Source of the DNA: Anniella stebbinsi | Lineage: Eukaryota; Chordata; Lepidosauria; Squamata; Anniellidae | Assembly: GCA_029215795.1 (NCBI GenBank) | Contig: JARDYH010000003.1 | Span: 171,752,382-171,816,381 of the forward strand | Length of the DNA: 64,000 nt | Direction of reading: 5' to 3' | Notes under the pieces: generated by a model | The model's input: only the letters and a program-made list of their open reading frames with translations | Database searches by the model: none | What the model was told of the DNA's origin: nothing | Translations under genes and position numbers: made by a program | Shown: positions 26,041 through 38,355 of the stretch, one piece after another | Layout of the letters: every line of letters begins with the position of its first letter | Numbering within the stretch: position 1 is the stretch's first letter

Positions 26041-27456
26041 TGGCCTAATATCACTCCCCAACCTTTGGTGCAGGGTTATGTGTGTTCCTGAGACATCCCT
26101 GGACTGTGCCTAGACCAACCTCATACCCTCAAGGCTTCCAACATGGGAAGGTGAGAACACTACAGTTCAGGACAGCTCACATGTTTAGAATAGAGAATGG
26201 TATCCACTTTGGAGTTTGGGTACAGAGTGGAATAGAGTGAAATCTCCCTACTCCCAAACTATATGTGGTCTATATTCCCATAATTGCATAGAAGCCCTAA
26301 ATGGGCCCTTCCACACTTCTGAAAAAGTCCAGAGCATAAGATTAAAAGTTTTGTCTGTGCTGCTGTCTGCTTTCTTCATTCTGAGCCACTGGAATTAACT
26401 ATTAATTGTCCTTCCTCTGAATGCACACCATGTTTGGCAGTTTTGGAGGCTCCCTTTTCTGAATGTGTTTCACAGGTGGGCACTGCAAGGGGAAGGCACA
26501 TTTTTGGCACATATTCAAGGAGCGCACCTTCCTGGCATTTGCCTGAGTTCAGGGCTGACACAGTGTTCTGTTGTGAGCCTCTTCACAGCTCTAGCTGGCT
26601 GCTGGTTCAGTGCCATTTTTGTTTTGTCCAAAATAGCCCTGTTCCTCCTCCTTACAGTGATGTCATTGATTTGGCAATTTGACAACATCATGGAGGCAAA
26701 GGAAACCTGTTCAGACTTTGGCAGCTTTAGACTTGGTGGTCTTACTTGTTAACCAAAGAAATGATTATGAAAAAACTAAAATGCACAGCTAAAGTTGATG
26801 TGCTGTTTCGAAAGATAGAGAAAAGATAACAGTTGTTAGTTGGATGGTTCCTCTTGAATTATAGTTCTGCTGTCTGATAAGATCCATTGATGCAATGAAA
26901 TGTGGATTCGATGCTCATAGTTGGTGCTGTATTAGGAGGGGGTCTTTAAAACTAGATGCAAGCACTTCATTTTTAAAAGAGTTTTTGAATGAATAATAAT
27001 GTTCGCTTGGAGTAACACTGCGTTTTTCCCATTAGGCACCCTTTTCTGGTGAAGATGTATAATAAATACAATTAATGGAACTATCCTCCATTCAGATTTT
27101 TGGTTGGCAACTAAAATGCTCCCATTAATATGTAAAACTATAAGCTTCTTCACATTTGCAGCCCTAAACAGTCTGCTAATAATCTTTCTATCAGCAGGTT
27201 TGGTTCATAAATTCCTTTAATAGTTAGTAATCTGCTCTAACTGCTAAGGAATGATTTGCTTGACCTAATTTTAGTATGATTCCAGCCGGATAGTTTCATC
27301 CCAATCATATTCTTCCGGGAGCTTTTCATTATTCATATACGTGTGATTAAAAGCAGTTATAGGTAACCTTAGAAATGTTAAAAGCAATGTTATATAACTT
27401 ATGAAATGTTAACAATGTGTGTACTGGATTTTTTAAATTTATTTTTATTTTTTTAG

Positions 27457-27510
27457 GCTTTAGCAATGGGAATGATGACAGAATACTATCATTACATCTT
27501 TACCACATTG
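27457..27510 (+). CDS. GRIK2: GRIK2 exon, 54 nt
   Basis: Microexon-sized coding exon encoding ALAMGMMTEYYHYIFTTL, part of the receptor amino-terminal domain. Codons are whole at both ends (phase 0 to phase 0), continuing from GILKQ of the previous exon. The acceptor is a T-rich tract ending ttttag; the donor is TTG/gtaagt, a strong consensus. ALAMGMMTEYYHYIF matches GRIK2; GRIK1, as I recall it, differs in the first residues and has YFFTTL. A 54-nt exon at this position is part of the conserved kainate receptor gene structure (probably exon 5). It is too short to be found by open-frame length; it was read directly from the sequence. Confidence 0.95.
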
Positions 27511-27640
27511 GTAAGTAGCTTATAAGAACATGCTGGCAGACTCAGACAAAAGGCCTTTGATTTCTTAATTATATTACTTGACAAAATGAAAGTGGTCTCT
27601 CAGGAAAAGGAGGGAAAGAAGTACTGAATGTTTTCTCCAT

Positions 27641-27780
27641 TTGCAGTGGAAGCTCCGGAGTGGAAGCTCCGGAGGATGATTTAATTAATATTCAGAGATA
27701 TTATTCTGGAAGTGGAATAATTGCAGTGGAAGCTCCGGAGTGGATGATTTAATTAATGTTCAGAGATATTATTCTGGAAA
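27641..27780 (+). repeat. Local tandem duplication in intron
   Basis: Unit 1 (27641-27720, 80 bp) and unit 2 (27721-27780, 60 bp) both begin TTGCAGTGGAAGCTCCGGAG. Both continue through ATGATTTAATTAAT and CAGAGATATTATTCTGGA. Unit 1 has an extra internal copy of TGGAAGCTCCGGAG. One substitution (ATATTC versus ATGTTC) separates the shared parts, so the duplication looks fairly recent. Confidence 0.9.
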
Positions 27781-27904
27781 ACTGACAATTCTTCAGGGTG
27801 GGGGGGATATAGCCTTGCAGACCTTTTTATTGAAGGAATGCAGCATGTAATGAAAAATGGGTAGCTCTTTCATGCTGTCTCTTTTTGAGAGGCGTTTTTG
27901 ATTC

Positions 27905-29355
27905 TATTTGTTTTGTAAGATTTTTTTCTAAATGTAATGCATTTTAATATATGCTAGGGGTGTGCACGCCAAAAATATAATCGTTTATCGTTATTGTCAT
28001 TTCGGACCCAAAAAATTATTGTCTCCATTCATATCGTAGGTAAACCGTTATCGTCTTCACGACAATTATCGTGAAAAAACAATATTTTTGCAGCCCTATT
28101 TTAAAAGAAAAATATGCCTATAACTTCTGTATTTTAAAAGTTAGAGGCTTGAAACTTGGTCACAGTGCTTATGGGGTATGCCTAAGTATGTGTATGAAAT
28201 TTGAGATCGATCCCTCCAACCCTCAATTTTATATGAATTTATTAAGATCGTTTCTGTTCTGACAGGTCTGAATGAACGCATGTGACGAGCTGTCATCCTG
28301 ATCTGTCAGAACTGAAATGATCTTTAATAAATTCATATAAAATCGAGGGTTGGAAGGATCGATCTCAAATTTAGCACATATGTGTAGCACATGTGTAGCA
28401 CATGTTGCTACACATATGTGCCAAGTTTGAGATTGATCCCTCCAACCCTCGATTTGATATGAATTTATTAAAGATCATTTCAGTTCTGACAGATCATAAT
28501 GACAGTTCGCCACATGCGTTCATTCAGACCTGTCAATTTGAATGATCTTTAATAAATTCATATAAAATCGAGGGTTGGAGGGATCGATCTCAAATTTCAT
28601 ACACATATGTAGGCATACCCCATAAGCATTGTGACCAAGTTTCAAGCCTCTAACTTTTAAAATACAGAAGTTATAGGTATATTTATATGGCAGTCCGATA
28701 AAACGATAAAATCGCCCCAAAATTATGGTCTCCGATGATTATCAAATTATTATTAAAGATAGTTTATTTTAATTGTTTATTATTTATTAAAGATCGTTTC
28801 AGTTCTGACAGATCAGAATGACAGCTCGCCACGTGCGTTCATTCAGACCTGTCAATTTAAACGTGCGTTCATTCAGACCTGTCAATTTATTATCTTTAAT
28901 AAATTCATATAAAATCGAGGGTTGGAGAGATCGATCTCAAATTTCATACACATACGTAGGCATACCCCATAAGCACTGTGACCAAGTTTCAAGCCTCTAA
29001 CTTTTAAAATACAGATGCTATAGGTATATTTATATGGCAGTCCGATAAAACGATAAAATCGCCCCAAAATTATTGTCTCCGATGATTATCATAGGTTTTT
29101 CTATCGTATCATTATCGTTAAACACATGCATGATAATGACCTTATCGTATCGTTATTGTACATTTTAACGATACATACACATCCCTAATATATGCACTTT
29201 TGCATGCACTTTTTTTGGCTGGAGAACTCCATTGCAAAATTCAGAGAAGTGCACATTTCGAAGGATAACTTGAGTTTCGGATCATTCAGTTATTCAAAAG
29301 TGAGAAATTAGATAAGTTCGCAGTAAAATGTGAACTGAAGTCATTTCTCTTCCAG
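27905..29355. repeat. Older hAT-like repeat hosting the next element
   Basis: The flanks at about 27905-27954 and 29196-29355 share words with 13918-14183 (ATATATGCA, CTCCATTGCAAAATTC, GAAATTAG, AAAATGTGAACTGAA). Together they form one repeat split by the insertion at 27955-29187. Ends are not resolved. Confidence 0.45.
27955..29187. mobile_element. Non-autonomous hAT element, AT-rich foldback, complete
   Basis: A 1,233-bp element with ends TAGGGGTGTGCACG and ACACATCCCTA. It is flanked by the exact 8-bp repeat ATATATGC (27947-27954 and 29188-29195). It belongs to the family of 3840-4719: subterminal TATCG motifs and the same internal arms, containing TTGAAACTTGGTCACAGTGC and CGATCCCTCCAACCC in both orientations. 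Here the arm is present several times (about 28135-28260, 28320-28370, 28425-28490, 28545-28670 and 28900-29010), with an internal duplication near 28790-28890. No transposase gene. Confidence 0.88.
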
Positions 29356-29371
29356 TATGAATTTGGATTTA

Positions 29372-29394
29372 GCACACACACACACACACACACA
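29372..29394. repeat. (AC)n microsatellite
   Basis: Eleven AC units. Confidence 0.95.
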
Positions 29395-30409
29395 TATGTT
29401 TAATGAAGCCTCTGCTTTTGTATGCCTCTGCAAGAAGCTTCTGGAGATCAGGCAACAGAGGAATGAATCTTAGAAATAAATAAACAAAGAAAGTACACTG
29501 TCATGTTCTGAGAACAGTTGACTCTGCAAACCCCTGGACTACTATCTCTAACATTAGGATGTAATCAGGCATTTAAAGAAACAGGAAGTGGCTACAGCTC
29601 CATGTTCCTTTCTCCCTGGTAGCATAACACTGGCTGTGCATTTCTCTCTGCCCAACTGTCAACCAGCCAATGATGAGCCTGAGCATCAAATTTCAGCAGA
29701 ATAAGCACCTATGTGAAGCTGTCCGTAGCATCTGTGTTGATCTGACAGTGAATTGTAGACATTTGTCTACAATTGTTTGTAGCAGAGTCATTCCATAGTG
29801 CTGGTGGTTTCTGGGTTTCTCATTCCCATGCAGCTATGTGTTGCTTGCACCATGTACAAAAGCAAGATATCCAGAAAGGGGCATAGAGCTGTATTCCCTC
29901 AGAATACTGTAATAAACTTTGTGGTTTTGGGGAAAGAGAAGAGCCTGTCAGCGTAGAGGGGATTGCAAAATGAGCTGCTTCCAGGTGCCACTGCTGTAAC
30001 TGTCAGCTGTGTGCTGTATATTTTGTTGGTCTTGTTGACTTTTGGCTATTCCTACAAGGTATCCTAAGTCAGGCAGGGCTGAAAGATTCATATGAAGGCA
30101 TATGATGGAATACTATGAGCTTTTTAAAATGACCGATATATAGCACATTTGTTACTGGCTACTCACGGATGTTCGCAGGTTCTTTTGATGATGCAGTCAG
30201 CCTCCTGCTCATTTCCCGCTCCTTTTCTCAGTTTTCATGTCACAAAATAAACCTCAGTAAACCCGACTCTTCTGAAGTTGCTTTATAAAATGCCCACTAG
30301 AGGGTACTGTCCCATTGAAAAGTACAGGGCATGTGGTTGCTTCTCTCTTCTTTGTGTAATTGTGGTCATTTCAAACACGGAAGAGAACCAGGAAGAGAGC
30401 AACGGTAAG

Positions 30410-30595
30410 GAAACACAACCCCACCCTCCGTCTGAAGAGACCTTATTACTGAAGCTAAGCAGGTCTGGGCATATAACTGCCTCAATGGGTTCCATAAGCA
30501 TGGGAACCATAGTAAACTTCTCTGGGTTCTTTGGGGAATGAGCAAAGGGAAGAGTGTAATAAATAAATGTTTGAAATGTGCAATAAAATAAATAA
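30410..30595 (+). mobile_element. Possible 5S rRNA-derived SINE
   Basis: GAAGCTAAGCAGGTCTGGGC resembles the internal promoter region of 5S rRNA, the head of one class of SINE. It is followed by CTCAATGGG and a tail with TGTAATAAATAAATG. The 5S-like part is short and diverged, so a chance match is possible. Confidence 0.4.
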
Positions 30596-31329
30596 GACAT
30601 AAGAGTTCTACATTTGTCAATCAGGCTTCTGGACTAATTAAACATTCCCATTTGCTTATTAGACCTGAGAGGGAGAGAAGTTAGTGGAAGGTGGTTGTTT
30701 TTCCGGATGTATAGAAGATAAACTTCATCTCTTGACAAGTGAAGATAATTTGGGAGATGCCAGCAGATGATAGATTTTTATGCTCAATGGAGCCATGTAA
30801 CTTGTATCACTTTTGGCTCCTTTGCTTTATTAATTACTTCTTACCTGACACAGCGAAAGTCTTGTCCAATAAATTTTCCGGTCACACTGTTTAACTGTGC
30901 TGTTTTGGAAGTGTACTTTCCCATGATTGATTTGGAGTCTAATGTAATAGCTCATTAAATCTCCCTGAACTGTTGTGCATATTTATTATAGTTTTGAGTA
31001 AACAGGAATGTGTTTAAATTACATAATTACTTATGCAATTGTCCAGGATAGTTTGGAAGCATCCCAAGTTTAAAGGAAAAGGACTTTGTGGCATTATTCC
31101 AAGTAGTTCTTCACCTTGCCAAATTGTTCAACAGGCCTAGGGTGTGGAGATTTTCGCCATCTCCTGCAGTGTCTTGCACAGTTCACTTGCGTATGCCATC
31201 TGGGCAGTTTTTTTAAACTCTGTTTGAGAAATGATGGGCATCTTTCACTCATTCACTCCTGCTCTCTCCTTATAACACACCTATAGTCAGGATGAATTGA
31301 GTTAATCTTTAGGTGGTAATGGTGTGTGC

Positions 31330-31440
31330 ATTTCCTGGAGGGTGTATTTATTTATAATATTTAGATACCACCTTTTCACAAATGTCACCCAGGGGTATAC
31401 AGCAATATAAAAACAATAATATATAAAACCCAATATAATT
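31330..31440 (-). repeat. L2-like LINE/SINE tail
   Basis: TTTATTTATAATATTTAGAT, then CACAAATGTCACCCAGG and an A-rich stretch: the reverse complement of the AT-rich 3' tail type also seen at 58268-58440. Short and diverged. Confidence 0.45.
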
Positions 31441-31666
31441 ATATCCAAGAGTTAACTAATGTGGATTAGCACAAGTGCGCTTAGTGGTAGTGTGAATGAG
31501 CACACATAGAACAAATTTCTGGTTTGAAATATCTGATTCTGTCAAAGAGCAGATGATGTAATGAAAGGCACCTGGCAATCCATGAAACATGGAACAAAAT
31601 CCCTAGTCAACAGCATTAGCATCAGAGGTGGAGTTGGAAAGAGAGGTAACAGACACAGAGAAAGAA

Positions 31667-31693
31667 TGAAAGAAGGAAGGAGGGAGGGAGGGA
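31667..31693. repeat. GA-rich simple repeat
   Basis: GAAGGAAGGAGGGAGGG-type purine tract. Confidence 0.85.
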
Positions 31694-32055
31694 GACCCAG
31701 CCAGCCAGCAGTCTGGAAGGCCCATCCCCATTGGGTGATCCCATGCCACTAAGGAATATGTTTGAACATTGTAATCATCTGGGTTCAAACCATGCTGTTT
31801 TTACCACTCAATCCAAATCCAGCAGACTTTTGCCTAGATAGGATCAAAATATTCAGCCTCTTCCAAAAAAAATGTATCTGGAGCTGGATGCCTCTGATGA
31901 TCTTGCCCCAAACATGTAAAAACAAAACCAGATGCAGGATTGTTGTGCTGCTAGTGGCTTTAAATTTTGATTTTTTTTTTAAAAAAGATAACTTCTTATT
32001 TCTTGGTAGAATTGGACGACATTTGCAGGAATAGTTTGTCCTTTCTGAATGGATT

Positions 32056-32450
32056 AAACCTGCCGAGTTTCAGATAAATAAGTGCAGGAGTTCTATACAT
32101 GAGCAGCCGTTATGGATTGGGATTAAAAAGAAAGAATGTGTTTATCCCCGAATTGTTATTTTTGGACAATTGTTATGAAAATCACCTACAGCATAGAGGT
32201 GGCTGTAGTTAAGAAACCTGCAAAATTTCAGAAGGATAGGTGTAGTGTTTTATGTCGATGGGTAGGGTAGTGTTCAAAGTTTTGGGGGATTTACTTCCCC
32301 TTATTTCCCTCCATAGGTTTTGGAGCAATTTGTACAAAACTGGCATATGTCATTGTGGTGTTTCTAGGTAAGGAGCCTGCAAAATATCGAAAGAGTAGGT
32401 GCAGGACTTAGGGAACTGTGATAAATGAAAAAAAATATTTAGGAGTTATT
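32056..32450 (+). repeat. Diverged tandem repeat, unit about 159 bp
   Basis: AAACCTGCCGAGTTTCAG at 32056, AAACCTGCAAAATTTCAG at 32214 and GAGCCTGCAAAATATCGA at 32373 are spaced 158 and 159 bp apart. The ends of the first two units also match (GGCTGTAGTTAAG and GTGTTTCTAGGTAAG). The units are strongly diverged. Class unknown. Confidence 0.6.
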
Positions 32451-33473
32451 TGTTATTTAACTTCATTGGCACAAAGTCACAGAAAGTGTAACAGGACAGG
32501 GATGGATGATGGACTTGGAGCATACAGTGAGAGAGGCAGAAGGATCTGAATATACAACAATTTATAAGCAAGCACCTCATGTTAGAACCTTGCAGGTCCT
32601 ACAGGCTCCACAAAACTACTTTAACGTTCTTACTCCTGGGAGAGAAGAGTAGAAAATAGTATTCAACACTGGGATGGTCCTGTGATGTATTTCTTCAACA
32701 TCCCTCCCACAAAGGACTGGGCTTTGAGAGCCCTGGTAAAACCATTCCGTGTGATTAGATACTAGAACTGTCAGTGACAAAACTTTGCCTGTCTTCTCCT
32801 CTCCCTGGTGTTTTCGTTTATACTGAAATTATGGAGAAAAATATTAATGTTTGGAGACACACTGTCTGTCCCCCGTCCCCTCAAATTCAACATCTTCATA
32901 TGTATTCAGGTTCGATCCACTTTGGAGGACCCCTGCTTCGATTTGGACATCACCTAAATCTGTCTATATCTGCCTGATTCAGTATGGGATTCATCTAAAT
33001 CCAAAGCACACCCTTAATGGATATGCAGGTTTTAGTCTGGAGATTGTGTGTTGGACTTGGTGACTTTTACTTTCTTACATTTAATAATGAACTACGGAAA
33101 AAGATTTATTAATTTAGAAATCCATAACAGCTGCCTAATGCAAGATTATCTAATGTTAGTAAATAGCACCGGATGCAGTTCAGTGACTTTGCTCAACATT
33201 TCCCTAAATGTACCATGTTAATGGCTTTTCAGTTTTATTATGACTCTCAGTGCATATGTAGGTAACTAGAAGAGACATAAATTATAGCCATTTATGCTAT
33301 AAACATTCATGTAGCATGATTAACAATTAATTCAATGTTCAGCATTTGGGGCTTTTTAAGTGCAACCGATTGTCCATGCTTACATTTGAGGAGGGCATGT
33401 TTTAATGGAAAAAGTTGAGATTTAGAATGCATGAAAGCATCTGCAAACATCTAACTTTTCCTTTTCCCCTCAG

Positions 33474-33647
33474 GACCTCTTTGCACTTGATGTGGAGCCG
33501 TATCGATACAGTGGGGTTAACATGACTGGATTCAGAATTTTGAATACCGAAAATAGCCAGGTGGCATCCATCATTGAAAAGTGGTCCATGGAACGACTAC
33601 AGGCACCTCCAAAACCTGATTCAGGTTTGCTGGATGGATTTATGACG
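33474..33647 (+). CDS. GRIK2: GRIK2 exon, 174 nt
   Basis: Coding exon of 58 whole codons, from [20 protein letters not shown] through [17 protein letters not shown] to SGLLDGFMT, joining in frame to the 54-nt exon. It belongs to the amino-terminal domain and carries a visible N-glycosylation sequon, NMT. The acceptor is cttttcccctcag; the donor is ACG/gtatga. [19 protein letters not shown] identifies GRIK2, since GRIK1 has DLELYRYSG at this point. Two replacements relative to the mammalian protein as I recall it are NSQVAS in place of NTQVSS, mild changes. The 174-nt length fits the family exon plan (probably exon 6). The next exon is not seen in the remaining 30 kb. Confidence 0.95.
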
Positions 33648-33929
33648 GTATGAACACCAATTTACAGTTTGGTTCATATGAAACTAACTATAAATATTTC
33701 AGAATTTCATCTTTGCCCTGATGCCATTTAGTTGGCATTATTACACACTTCCTTCTCCGTGTTTTATTCTGGTCTCCTTACTAAGACACACATTTTCTTT
33801 CATGTCTCAATTTTGGAGCATCTCTCTGTTTGGTGTATGTGAGCAGTGAAACTTAACTGACAACATGCAACAAAAACTCTGTTGAGGCATTCGTTTCTGA
33901 ATGTGTAGAGGCCAGTGGGAATGTGCAAG

Positions 33930-34373
33930 GCTAGCTCCACCCCCTCAATAAGAAGAGCCCTGTCGGATCACACCATGGGTCCACCTAGTCCAGCACTCTG
34001 TTCCCACAGTGGCCAACCTGCTGTCGAGCAGGAATTCACAAGCCAGACACAGTTGCAATAAGACCCTCCCACTCACCTTCCCCAGCAACTGGTGTACACA
34101 ATCTTACTGCCTCTGATCCTGGAGGTAGCACATAGCCAACAGGACTAGTAGCCATTGTTAGCCTTCTCCAGGAATTTATCCGACCCCCTTTTAAAGCCAT
34201 CCAAATTGGTGGGTATCATGACATCTTGTGGTAGTGAATTCTGTTGTTTAACTATGCACTGTGTGAAGAAGTCCTTCCTTTCATCTGTCCTGAATCTCCC
34301 ACCAATCAACTTCATAGGATAACCTCGGCTTCTCGTATTATGGGAGATGGAGAAAAATGTCTCCCTAGCCATT
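33930..34373 (-). mobile_element. CR1-type LINE 3' end, reverse strand
   Basis: On the minus strand, 34145-34350 encodes the ORF2 C-terminus: ETFFSISHNTRSRGYPMKL, GGRFRTDERKDFFTQCIV, NSLPQDV and GFKRGSDKFLEKAN. A 3' UTR follows, ending at about 33945 in GGACCCATGGTGTGATCC and GGGCTCTTCTTATT, like CR1. 5'-truncated. Its upstream edge abuts the GC-rich hAT at 34374. Confidence 0.8.
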
Positions 34374-34890
34374 AGGGGTGTGCACTGGATCGGGTCCGAT
34401 CCACGATCCAGATCTGATCCAGGGGAAATCGGATACAATTATCCGATTTCCGATCTCACCGCTGGATCGTTCGATCCAATCCGATCTGATCTGGAAAGGT
34501 CCCGATCCAGATCGGATGGATTGGAGGATCAGCGGACACCCGCTGGCGCCCGCCGCCGCTTCCACTGGCGGGCACCAGCAGACGCCCGCCGATGGAAGCA
34601 GACAGTGGGGGGGGGGGCTTCCCTGGCGGGGCTGACCGCTTCCATCGGCGGGTGCCAGCGGGCGCCCACCGATGGAAGCAGATAATGGGGGCAGGGGGCT
34701 TACCTTCCGGGGATGTCCGCCACTGGCCGTTACTGCGAGCAGGCTTCACGGCCTGCCCCTAGGTAGCGCGCCAGGTGATGTCATCACCTGGCACGCTACT
34801 CAGGAGCAGGCCGCGAAGCCTGCTCGCAGTAGCGGCCAGCGGCGGATGGGAGCGGACGTCTCCGGAAGGTAAGCAGGGGGGAGGGGGACC
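34374..34890 (-). mobile_element. Partial GC-rich hAT element
   Basis: Begins TAGGGGTGTGCACTGGATCG, the reverse complement of the right end of 43050-44376. Dense GGATC/GATCC subterminal repeats follow, then GC-rich blocks and one copy of the palindrome centred near 34781 (GGTGATGTCATCACC). The opposite end and target duplication are absent, so it is truncated near 34890. All open frames here, on both strands, are shadows of GC-rich sequence. Confidence 0.75.
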
Positions 34891-35125
34891 ATGGCTGGCC
34901 CAAATGCTGGCTTTGTTTGAGTGCCAAGTAAAACTTGACAATATAGGTGCAAGTGCTTGAGATGGGTTGCCCTGGCAACATGTATGTGTACATGCATGCA
35001 CACATCGTTACATGCACACAAAGCTCATCGAGCAACAGAGTCCTTCTGTCTGAGAATTTATCTGCTTCAGTTTATGAACATATTTAACTGCACAATTTTC
35101 TTTGTTTATCATTTTTGAAAGAGGG

Positions 35126-35171
<46 letters not shown>

Positions 35172-36613
35172 ATAACTTAACACTGGCATTTACGCTTTAA
35201 AAGAGCAGGGAAAGTATCAAACTTTTTGCTTACTACATAAAGAGTCATTGCCAACACCGGTGAGCATTCCCATTTGTTTAATACTTAAATTGCTTATATT
35301 GCTTATACATTTCATGTTCTCTTTCTCTCATGATGTTGTACGGCAATTGGGAGCTCAGTAGTGTTCCTTGTGTCTGGAAAAGAGGCCCATTATTGGTAGG
35401 GTAACACAGTCATTTGTCACTATATAAGATCCTAGAGCTTATGCATTTCTGCCCTGGCTTGATCTCTAAGCTATAGGAGGAAATAAAGAAAAAAGGAATT
35501 GGATTCGTTTATGAAGTCTCATGGCTCAGTTAACCCCTTTAATTGGTTCCTAGGAGCTATCATCTGAATCCATCTATTCAGCCCCACTGTAATAAATATT
35601 TTGCGTTTTCTGTGCAAGCAGAGTGCCAGTGGAAGAATTTTCAAGGTTGCTCCATGAGATCTTTCAGCTATAGAAAGCTTATCTTCACTTCTGCTGGCAA
35701 CGGCTTGGCAGAAGCTTGTGGGCTTTGCTGTGCCATAAGATGGAGTGTTCCCCATTCCTGTGAAAGGTTCTGGGTTAGTCTTGAGGGGAAGGGCATGCTC
35801 AGATGAGCTGCTCCCACACTCCTTCTGAATTTTAGAACAAAATGGGAGCCAATAGCTGGGGTTGTGGCGGGGGGGAGGTGCAGCATTCCTTCCTCAGCTG
35901 GACTGTATCCCATCCAGCATGGGCAGGTAGGTAGTCCCATTGCATTTTGTCTCTTGCAGAATGTGCTTTGCTTAAAGATAGCCGCCATCATAATGAGGGA
36001 AGGCATGAAATTAAGTATTCTGATGAGAGAAGGCTGGTGGTTCTGATTTCGGTGGGGCTGTGAATCCATTCCAGGTTTCAGCCAAAACTCAGGAGCTATC
36101 CAAAGTGCCAAACCTTCTCTGGGGGTAGGGTTCAGCACCTTGGACAGCCCCTTTAAAGTTCTGGCTGGTTCTGATCGACCCTGGAATGGATTCTCAGCCT
36201 TACCAAAATCAAAGCCATCAGCCTACACTGACCCTGATGCAGTTATTCTGGAGCTCAAAAGGTGAGAAGGTTTTTATTTTTAACAACTACACTTTAAGGA
36301 AGCTGTTTCATTAGGAAGTATCCTACCACCTGGACTTCTTCAGTAATGGAAAGGGAGACCTCTGGTATATTGATTCACATGCTATCATGGGCCACTTTGA
36401 AAAACAATGTTTATCAGAGTCATGTATCTGTGTGAACAAATAGATGACTCTGGTAATTCCTAACTTGTAAACTGGTAGGCCACAAATGCAATTGACAGCA
36501 ATTTGTGTAATCTTGAATGCATATTCTGGTATGTCAGAAAGCACCGTGGCAGTAGAGATGCTTGAGCCTTTAGTTCCCATATTGCTGAATGAAACAGTAG
36601 CCCAAATAGCTTA
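34891..36613. other. Non-coding stretch with (TA)n
   Basis: No gene recognised. Contains the TA microsatellite at 35129-35165. The frames at 35519-36138 on the minus strand have no family features. Confidence 0.5.
35129..35165. repeat. (TA)n microsatellite
   Basis: About eighteen TA dinucleotides. Confidence 0.95.
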
Positions 36614-36846
36614 TGTATGTATGTATGTATGACATTTTTCCTCCTTAAGGAACCCAAAGTGGCTGACATAATCCTCCTCCTTTCCATTTTATCCTCACAA
36701 CAACAACCCTGTGAAGTAGGTTGGGCTGACAGTCTGCGACTGGCCCAAAGTCACCCAATGAGCTTCCATGGCCAAATGGGAACTAGAAACCAGATCTCCC
36801 AACTCCCATTCCAACACTCTAGCCACTACACCACACTGGCCCTCCC
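36614..36846 (-). mobile_element. tRNA-derived SINE, reverse strand
   Basis: Reverse copy of the SINE at 24403-24648. A TATG tail (36614-36630) is followed by CTCCTTAAGGAACCCAAAG, CCATTTTATCCTCACAAC, CACCCAATGAGCTTCCATGG and TAGCCACTACACCACACTGG, the complement of the A-box head. The body is nearly full length. Confidence 0.85.
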
Positions 36847-38332
36847 ATAATGTATGTGTTGGCTCCTTAAGACATCCATGATTAATACTTCAGCCAACTA
36901 GGATGCCATATGATTGTTGTGAGAAACATAGCAATTTCTTCCATAATGTTAAATGTGTTCTATAGAAAACATATCCTTTCAACGTTTTTTGCAAGACAAC
37001 CTCAAAGCAATGCAGAGATTTTACCAAGATCTTATCAGATTAGGATTATGAAGGATTCTTTTCACAACTGCATTTGACAAAGAAGCACTATTACTGTGTG
37101 GGCGAGAAATCCCGCTAAAGAGCTGTGTGGAGGATTTAAGGTTTGATGGAAGTTGAAGAAATGGCTTCCAACTAGGATTTTAAAGCTAATTTGCCATGAA
37201 TAAATTGCTTAAATACTTTCCATGTCTCTGAGTCCCCCATCCACTGCAATGGTATACAAATACTTATTCAATCCACCTCACAGCATGTCTGAGAGATTAA
37301 TTAGCCAATGTTTGTATGAGACTTAGAAAATCTACAGCACTACATCATTATTAATAAGGAAGTCAGAGAAATTGTCATGTTTCCAACAGCATTCGAGCTA
37401 TATAGCTGTAACCAGAAAGCACTTATGAGCTAAAATGGGATGCCTGCATAATTCAGTAGAAGTCTTTTCAGCAAAGCTGAAAGCAGTTGACAGAGAATAA
37501 AGAAAAATGAAGAGAGCAAAAAACAGTTTTTGGTGCTGTCCAAACATCAAATACAAAATCAAATATTCGCATCCCTTAACCATGATTAGCTCTAAAGAAG
37601 GTTGAATGAGCTCACATCTACAGAAAATGTTAGCTCCAGATAGTTTGCTCTGCAGGTTTCAAGGAACCCCTTTCATACACATGAGGCCAATCAAGGTCTC
37701 TTAATGTATTTTGTAAGTGAAATTACTAATTCCAGTATCAAAGGGCAGCCCTTTTCTGTCCATCGGTGAGTGGAATCTATTGCAAGTACAGTGTCACTCT
37801 GGGTACTATAATAAATTAAGTGCTTTAGAATGTACTCTGTAAATATAAATTATTATTAGAACATGCTTCTACTTAATTGGGATGTGCTAAATCAAGAAAG
37901 TTTTTTTTAATTTCATGTCTCCTGGGAAACTGATTTAGCTTAATGATACCGATGGCTGCTTATTTGGAATAATATTAGCATAAAAATCTGCCTAATGGGT
38001 GTGCATTTAGTGGGTGCCAATTAGTTAAATGTCACTTAGCCAGGTGTTAATAGGTATAAAATTCTGACTTTTGGACACATGGAAAGATACCAAATCAAAA
38101 TTATGGCTAAATAATTTTATGGACAGATCGGCAGCCTCACTCAAGAAACAATGGCTTTTAATGAGGCAGAGTCAATTTTTATTAAACATTTCACCTCCAT
38201 GGACATTTCTAAAATGTTAGGCAATAAGCTTTAACAACTGGCCTAGAGTGGAGGTCATAATCTTCTCTGTTATCTGTGTGGGATTTTTTAATGGGAAACA
38301 CCCTCCGTGTTTCCTTAGCAGTCCTTAGCAGG
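36847..38332. other. Non-coding stretch, nothing recognised
   Basis: AT-rich sequence with no gene or repeat I can name. The last bases before the DIRS element contain a duplicated CCTTAGCAG word. Confidence 0.45.
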
Positions 38333-38355
38333 TTCTTCTTCGTGGTCTCTGTGCA

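Larger units (their letters stand above)
27511..33473 (+). other. GRIK2 intron, 5,963 bp
   Basis: Runs from gtaagtag to the pyrimidine tract cttttcccctcag. It contains a local tandem duplication, a nested hAT element, an AC microsatellite, a possible 5S-type SINE, an L2-like tail and a diverged tandem repeat (all listed). Stretches 29396-30409, 30596-31329 and 32451-33473 hold nothing I can name. About 33090-33340 looks repeat-free and AT-rich. Confidence 0.85.

Noticed and set aside
30410..30595. Functional 5S rRNA gene
   Set aside because: Only a short diverged 5S-like stretch with a retroposon-like tail; at most a SINE.
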